Shown piece after piece: positions 58,252-64,000 of a DNA stretch of 64,000 bases. A program made the translations under genes and the position numbers. This DNA is from Narthecium ossifragum. Taxonomy: Eukaryota > Streptophyta > Magnoliopsida > Dioscoreales > Nartheciaceae. Under the pieces are notes generated by a model. That model saw only the letters and a list, made by a program, of their open reading frames with translations. It searched no databases and had not been told where the DNA came from. Numbering within the stretch: the stretch's first letter is position 1; each line of letters begins with the position of its first letter. Location: the NCBI GenBank assembly GCA_963920575.1, contig OY986970.1:15769588-15833587 (forward strand), given 5' to 3'.

Positions 58252-59560
58252 ATGCAAGGTAGACGATCCTTAAATACCCCGCTGGAACCTTTGGATCTAG
58301 AACTAGAGACCACACTCCGAAAAGCTAGAGCCTTAGGTCAACAATCTTTAAGTAACTTGCAATCTATTCACGAGACCTTTGTCACCATGGCTGAAAATGA
58401 GGGACATGTCATCAACTCTAATGCTAATATGGGAAGGGAGGGTAATATTAATAACAATGGGGGGGTACAACGTGTTCCTTTGAGAAATCACTTCTTGCCC
58501 ACTGCCTACACTTACACTCCTTCCATTGATCCTCCTGCAATCACAGCCTCACACTATGAAATTAGACCCCAAACGATTCAAATGTTACCACACTTTCATG
58601 GTTTAAGTAATGAGGACCCATATGAGCACATTCACAATTTTATCGATACCATTGCTACACTGAAGATGGAAAACTTTAATGATGACGCCTTTAAGTTGAA
58701 ACTTTTCCCCTTCTCTTTGAAAGATAAAGCTAAACACTGGCTTCAATGTTTACCTCCACGCTCAATCACAACTTGGGACCAACTTCAAGAGACATTTTTA
58801 AGGAAATTTTTTTCCCATAATTAAAACTGAAAAATTTCAAACTGAAATCTTTACCTTCGTTCAATATGACGATGAGTCTTTTCATGATGCCTGGGATAGA
58901 TTTAAAGACCTTTTGAGAAAATGTCCTCATCATGATATTGATAAGTGGGAATTAACTCATAAGTTTTATAGAGGCCTTAATGAAAGATGTAAAACTAGGA
59001 TTGAAGCTTGTTGTGGGAGTATTCCTTTAGATAAAGATGATGATGAGCTTTGGAACCTTTATGAACAAATTTCCATTGATTCCCAACAACAATACACAAC
59101 CCCTAGAAGTTGACCTACAACTAAAGGAACCTTTGAACTTTCTGGATTAGAAGCCATTACTGCCCAAATAGCCCTCCTTAACAAAAGGTTTGATAAATTG
59201 GAAGTGAGTCAATCACCTGCACCTCCACCATATCAAGATCAACCTCCAACATGTGCACTGTGCTCTAGTCTCGAACATCACATTACCGACTGTCCCCTGG
59301 CTCCATCGTTTCCTGAATTTGTTCAGGAGCAAGCAAACGTGGCGTATGGTTTCACTAAACCTGAAAATAATCCGTATTCAAATACGTATAATCCAGGTTG
59401 GCGGAACCATCCCAACTTTAGTCGGAAACCACCCCAACAGTCTAATACTTTCCAAGGACAGAGTAGTTCTTCTAGTGCTCCCACAAATCGGTACCCACCT
59501 AGACCTTCTGCAAATCCCAACCCAGGGTACTCTACACAATATTAACAAGCTACATCTCAA
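58252..59560 (+). pseudogene. Plus B element gag
   Basis: ATG at 58252 (MQGRRSLNTPLEPLDLELET). Capsid: YEIRPQTIQMLPHFHGLSNE, LKLFPFSLKDKAKHWLQCLP, TFLRKFF. An extra T in the T7 run at 58808-58814 shifts the frame before the PIIKTEKFQ segment. The second half has FHDAWDRFKDLLRKCPHHDI and an intact zinc knuckle CALCSSLEHHITDC (59250-59293), then YSNTYNPGWRNHPNFSRKPP. TGA at 59111 and TAA at 59543 are further stops. Confidence 0.88.
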
Positions 59561-59590
59561 CCTCCTCCACAAGCACCCTCTGAGCCGGCT

Positions 59591-60730
59591 TTGGACACAA
59601 TCATAAGTACACTTGCCAACATGAATGCTAGTATAAAAAATATCAACACTAACATGGATAAAATTGGAAGAACTGTAGCCTCACATTCACAAGCCATATC
59701 CAAAATAGAAACACAATTAGGGCAACTGGCCAACACGGTAGCCAAGAGAGAACATAGTCATTTACCGAGTCAACCTATGACCAATCCTAGGGCTTTCCAC
59801 CATATTGATAACCAGAATTTTGAAAGTGCACAAGCTGTAGTAACCTTAAGGAACGGTAAGCAAGTGGATACACTTCCTGACACTTCCCAGAGCCACGGAT
59901 CGCTCTCAGATCGGACCGATCGGAACTATTCCGATCGATCGGAGACTGGTCCGACCGATCGGTCTCTGCCCCCACAGCTACCTGATGGTACGCCTAATCA
60001 AGTGGATCCAAATCCAATTGATGACAGTGAACCTGACCCACGCACATACACACCTAAAGTGCCTTTTCCTGAAGCTCTTAAGGATCTCTCCTCCACATAC
60101 CCCAAGAGGAAAGCTGTAGAGGAAATCTTAGAGACCTTTAAACAAGTTAACATCAACATACCTTTATTAGATGCCATCTGACAGATTCCTTCGTATGCCA
60201 AATTTCTTAAGGATCTGTGTACGCACAAACGTCAATCAAAAGCTAAGGTATCCAAAAAGATTTTCCTCACTGAGCAAGTTAGTTCGATTCTTAGACATGA
60301 CACTCCGCCAAAACTTAAAGATCCTAGTACCCCCACGATACCCTGCTGCATAGGAGACTATCATATTGATGGTGCTCTCCTAGATTTAGGTGCCAGTGTG
60401 AATCTTTTACCATACTCACTTTATAAACAATTCGGTATGGGGGAGCTTAAACCTACACATGTGACTCTGTAATTAGCTGATAGATCCATCAAGACACCGA
60501 GAGGTGTCTTGGAGGATGTAATAGTTAAAGTGGATAATTTCTTCTTTCCTGTTGACTTTATTGTCTTGGAAATGGAGCCCGCTATTCACTGCAGAAAATC
60601 TGTGCCAATCATCTTAGGTCGACCCTTCTTAGCCACGGCGAATGCATGCATTAATTGTAGAACTGGTGTAATGGATGTGTCTTTTGGAAACATGAATATG
60701 CGTTTGAATATTTTTAAAACTATAAATATG
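59591..60730 (+). pseudogene. Plus B element gag end, linker and protease
   Basis: Gag coiled coil IETQLGQLANTVAKREHSHL, VVTLRNGKQVDT, then a linker with Asp-Arg-Ser/Thr repeats encoded by GATCGG cores (59898-59965), TYTPKVPFPEALKDL, and the protease IDGALLDLGASVNLLPYSL (DLGAS at 60383-60397) with VPIILGRPFLATANACINC. TGA at 60179-60181 and TAA near 60470 each replace Gln. Confidence 0.87.
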
Positions 60731-62790
60731 CCTGAGCCAGATGATGATTGTTATGCTATTGATATGTTGACTGACTGTGTTGATACATCTTCACATGCTA
60801 TGATTGCTGATAATATAGATGACATGCTGAATGCATATTATGATATTGAGAATGATATTGCACAATCAATTGATGACATTGGAACACACATGCTGCATGG
60901 ACCGATCCATCACTCCTCTGAGCGATCGATCGCAAAAGTTCCGACCGATCGGACTCTGGTCCGACCGATCGGTCTGCTTGCAGAGGATTGCAACGAGGCT
61001 GTGCCTTGGGTGGTTGAGTCGCTTCCACCTCTCTCTTCCAGCCCTGCACCTACTTCACTAGAATCACCACTTGAACTTGAACTTAAACCACTTCCAACAA
61101 CACTAAAATACATTTTCCTAGGATCAAACTCTACTCTTCCCGTTATCATCTCTTCAACATTATCTGCCGACCAGGAGAGTCAACTTATTACGATTTTAAA
61201 AGATCATAGGAAAGCCATAGGTTTGACAGTTGCTGATTTAAAAGGTATCGACCCATCGATTTGCATGCATAGAATCCATTTAGAAGATGAGTTTAAAACC
61301 GTTAGAGAGATGCAACGTCGCCTTAATCCTAATCATATACCCGATTTCTGACAATAAGTGGGTCAGCCCTACTCAAGTAGTTCCCAAGAAATCAGGACTC
61401 ACAGTTGTGGAGAATGAGAAACGAGAGCAGGTTCCGACTCATCAAACTACGGGATGGCGAGTTTGCATTGATTATAGAAAACTCAACGCCCTTACTAGGA
61501 AAGATCACTTCCCTTTACCATTCATTGATCAAATTCTTGAACGCCTTTCTGGTCAAAGCTTTTATTATTTTCTCGATGGCTATTCAGGGTATAATCAAGT
61601 TGCAGTTAATCCTAAGGATCAAGAGAAGACAACTTTCACTTGCCCTTTTGGTACCTTTGCGTACCGAAGGATGCCGTTCGGCCTATGTAATGCACCTGCG
61701 ACTTTTCAAAGGTGTATGATGGACATCTTCTCTTATATGCTTGATAAATTCTTAGAGGTCTTTATGGATGATTTCTCTGTGTTCGGCCCTTCTTTTGAAA
61801 CTTGCCTTGCCAATCTGACAAAATTCCTTGACCGATGCATTGAAACTAATTTAGTTTTAAGTTGGGAAAAGAGTCATTTTATGGTTCAAGAGGGAATAGT
61901 GCTTGGACACATCGTATCTAAAAGAGGTATTGAAGTTGATAAAGCCAAAGTGGATTTAATTGAAAAATTGCCCCCACCTTCTTCTGTGCGTCAAATTCGG
62001 TCCTTTTTAGGTCATGTAGGATTCTATCGTCGATTCAAGATTTTTCAAAAATTTCAAAACCCTTGTGTGAGCTTCTTGCCAAGGATGCCCCTTTTGTCTT
62101 CGATGATCCTTGTTTAAATGCTTTCAAAACAATCCGTGACCTTTTAGCTTCTGCTCCCATAGTTCATGCACCTGATTACTCCTTACCTTTCGAACTCATG
62201 TGCGACGCTTCTGATTCGGCGTTAGGAGCTGTTCTTGGACAGCGGGTGAATAAAAGTCCTCTTGTGATTTATTATGCTAGTAAGACTCTTTCTGACTCAC
62301 AATTGAATTACACGACAACGGAAAAAGAATTATTAGCTGTAATATTCACATTAGAGAAGTTCAGACCCTATCTCTTAGGTTCCAAAATCCTGATTTACAC
62401 TGATCATGCCGCTTTGCGGTACCTTTTAGCTAAAAAGGATGCGAAACCTAGATTGATTAGATGGATCTTGCTTTTGCAAGAGTTTGACATAGAGATAAGG
62501 GATAAGAAGGGGTCTGAAAATGTTATTGCTGATCACCTTTCACGCCTTCCATTGGACCACATCACTGATAAGGTTCCTGTTAGTGCTTCTTTTCCAGACG
62601 AGGATCTTTTTCAGATAACTCGCATCTCGCAGCCCTGGTACGCACATATCGTCAATTATCTTGTTTCGGGAAAAATCCCAGACTCTTGGTCTAAAGACAA
62701 GAAAGATAGATTCTTCTCTCAGATGCGATATTATATTTGGGAAGACCCTGAGCTTTTTAAATATTATTCCGATCAGATTTTAAATTCGCA
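60731..62790 (+). pseudogene. Plus B element RT and RNase H
   Basis: An acidic linker carries GATCGG cores (60924, 60947, 60967) read as ERSIAKVPTDRT. RT: EMQRRLNPN, a deletion of about 50 bp at 61330 that shifts the frame, then [53 protein letters not shown] (MDD intact at 61761-61775). A second shift at about 62035 follows VGFYRRF. RNase [45 protein letters not shown]. It ends [10 protein letters not shown], just before the integrase zinc finger. Confidence 0.9.
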
Positions 62791-62804
62791 ATTATGCTTG
62801 TATA

Positions 62805-63116
62805 AACTCCAAAATTTACAAAGATAGGACAAAGGCTTTTCATGATAAGCATATTTCAAGGAAAACCCTTCTTGTCGGACAGAAAGTTTGGTTGTTTAAT
62901 GCAAAATTGCGTCTTATCCCGGGTAAATTACGGTCAAGGTGAACTGGACCCTATATTATCACGCAAGTATTCTCACATGGTGCCGTGGAAATTCAGGATC
63001 CAAGCACAAATGAGATCACTAAAGTTAATGGGCATAGATTGAAACCTTATGTTGAGGACATTCAACACGGGGACATTATTGAGTCAGTTATTTTGACGGA
63101 TCCAGGCAATAACTGA
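62805..63116 (+). pseudogene. Plus B element integrase C-terminus
   Basis: About 103 codons: [70 protein letters not shown], stop at 63114-63116. This is the usual Athila integrase tail. One TGA replaces Trp or Arg before TGPY. The zinc finger and catalytic core, about 1 kb, are missing between 62785 and 62805. Confidence 0.88.
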
Positions 63117-63126
63117 GTTTTTAAGG

Positions 63127-63175
63127 ACGTCTAGCGAAAGACGTAAAATTACGCGCTTTCTGGGAGGCAACCCAG
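63127..63175 (+). other. Double hairpin after pol (plus B element)
   Basis: First hairpin ACGTCTAGCGAAAGACGT (63127-63144, 6-bp stem). Second CTGGGAGGCAACCCAG (63160-63175, 5-bp stem, loop AGGCAA). It starts 11 bases after the pol stop. Equivalent structures lie at 25737-25785 and, for the second hairpin, 1781-1798. Confidence 0.65.
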
Positions 63176-63270
63176 TTTTTATAACTTTTCCTTAGCTTTC
63201 TTAATTTTCAGGATTTTTCCATAATTTTCTTCCATTTTTCCAGCTTTTTCCCGAATTTCCGTTATTTTCC

Positions 63271-64000
63271 TTGATTTTCCTCTCTCCTCCCGTTCTCTCT
63301 TTCTCCCGCGGCTCGTCGGCTTGTCCCCGAGCCGACGACCACAGCCGCCCATCGCAGCAACTCCGGCCATCCCCAACCCCTGAAAATACCACCGAGACCT
63401 CCGCCAACCCTCCACCTAGTTATCCCCGTCTTCCTCTTCCCTCGACACTCTCTCCTCCGACGCCGGCGAGGCCCTTGGCCATCGTCTTCACCATCATCCA
63501 CGGCCCTTCACTAGCCCCAAACACCTCCAAAAGCTTCCTTCCACCTCCACGACGCTTCCGCCACCATCACATTCCTTTCTTTCCGCTGGGATCCTCGGCT
63601 TCAGCCTTCGACGAAACCACCGCTCCGACCACCTTCATTCCAGCGTCTGGAAGCTCAATTCCTCAATCCAACACCATAGGACCACTCCCCATGCCTCCAC
63701 GATCCTTCCTCACCCGTTTCCATCCTTGATTGGAGCTCCGATCATCGGAATCCGATTCCGGCGATTGTCTTCCTCCGAGCCGTTCACCTCCGATCAGTCA
63801 TCTGGTGGCCTCGATTCTTCGATCAGAGCTTACCAGCGACCTCATCAAGCATCTACGATTCTTCCTATACTCTTCCCGTCCTCCGGCGATGACGTTTCAC
63901 CATCGATCCATCGCCGGCGAGCTCTCAGCCGTCCAACTGCTACAAGACAAGATCCAGATGCTACAGAGCTTCAATTTCCGATCAGACGGTCCCGATCTTC
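63271..64000 (+). other. GC-rich Pro/Ser-coding block of the plus B element
   Basis: The frame is open from 63271 to 63729: Pro/Ser-rich, with SACPRADDHSRPSQQLRPSP and VFTIIHGPSLAPNTSKS, no signal peptide and no recognised domain. Homology to 24600-25610 continues past the stop to the window end (GTTTCACCATCGATCC, CGCCGGCGAGCTCTCAGCCG). It could be a degraded env-position ORF or captured host DNA. Composition alone can keep such frames open. Confidence 0.4.

Larger units (their letters stand above)
56230..64000 (+). mobile_element. B-family Athila element, continues past the window
   Basis: 5' LTR, tRNA-Asp primer site, gag, protease, RT/RNase H, the integrase C-terminus, the double hairpin and a GC-rich 3' block follow in order. 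The integrase core is deleted, and pol has a short deletion plus frame breaks. Its LTR and 3' block are shared with the minus element at 21941-31265. The other end is outside the window. Confidence 0.9.

Noticed and set aside
58808..58814. Programmed ribosomal frameshift in B element gag at the T7 run
   Set aside because: It lies in the middle of the capsid, not at a gag-pol border, and is better explained as a one-base homopolymer error or mutation.
63271..63729. Functional env-like gene
   Set aside because: No signal peptide, membrane segment or envelope motif; the homologous frame in the other B element is broken.

Overview
The window is plant nuclear DNA, almost certainly gene-poor heterochromatin of a flowering plant. 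I found no intact host gene, tRNA, rRNA or CRISPR array. The content is nested transposable elements: Ty3/gypsy elements of the Tat and Athila lineages, Ty1/copia elements of the SIRE/Maximus lineage, one plant LINE with a terminal RNase H domain, one CACTA transposon, a small inverted-repeat element and several solo LTRs. The species cannot be told from the sequence. Labels used below: A, B and C are three Athila-type LTR families. A LTRs run TGATGAGAAT..GCACATCA, B LTRs run TGATGAGTCA..GAGCGATCA, and C LTRs run TGATAAGACTTG..CAAGTCCTATCA. D is a long LTR, TGTGAGGACC..GTGACA. SIRE1 and SIRE2 are the two copia elements.

Layout. 1-4979 is the right part of a non-autonomous A element on the minus strand. 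A degraded Tat element, also minus, is the backbone from about 5.4 kb to 41.97 kb. From its 3' side it reads: an antisense, intron-bearing plant-mobile-domain gene (5471-7894), integrase (8003-10812, split by a solo A LTR and then by SIRE1), second RNase H (14909-15385), RT/RNase H (36455-37720), protease (38052-39092) and gag (40965-41969). SIRE1 lies at 10818-14744. Between the Tat RNase H pieces is a six-layer nest: Tat > D solo LTR (15550-36454) > CACTA (15691-33777) > LINE (19806-33276) > B element, minus (21941-31265) > D solo LTR, minus (26307-28608). The five insertions inside Tat have readable target-site duplications: AATAC, GTG, AGATAGTATT, ACGAC and TTATA. SIRE2 (41970-45741, minus) cuts Tat gag. 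To its right are D fragments (45742-47315 and 55812-56229) that host a C-family Athila element (47316-55811). A B-family Athila element (56230 to beyond 64000) ends the window.

No element is autonomous as it stands. Both SIRE elements and both pol-bearing Athila elements have lost integrase sequence, and the A element and the minus B element carry only a short gag-derived ORF. Stop codons in the Athila pol genes are mostly of the CAR-to-TAR type.

The most unusual signal is a palindrome centred on GATCGATC. It occurs in pairs about 20-24 bp apart. In two unrelated LTR families (A and D) the pairs repeat every 63-73 bp. Related pairs occur in C LTRs, in B LTR and leader, and inside the gag-pol coding region of the B element, always read as Asp-Arg. 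SIRE LTRs carry a hairpin version (GGTCGAT..ATCGACC). A second signal is a hairpin with invariant loop AGGCAA and a co-varying stem just past pol in three Athila-type elements.
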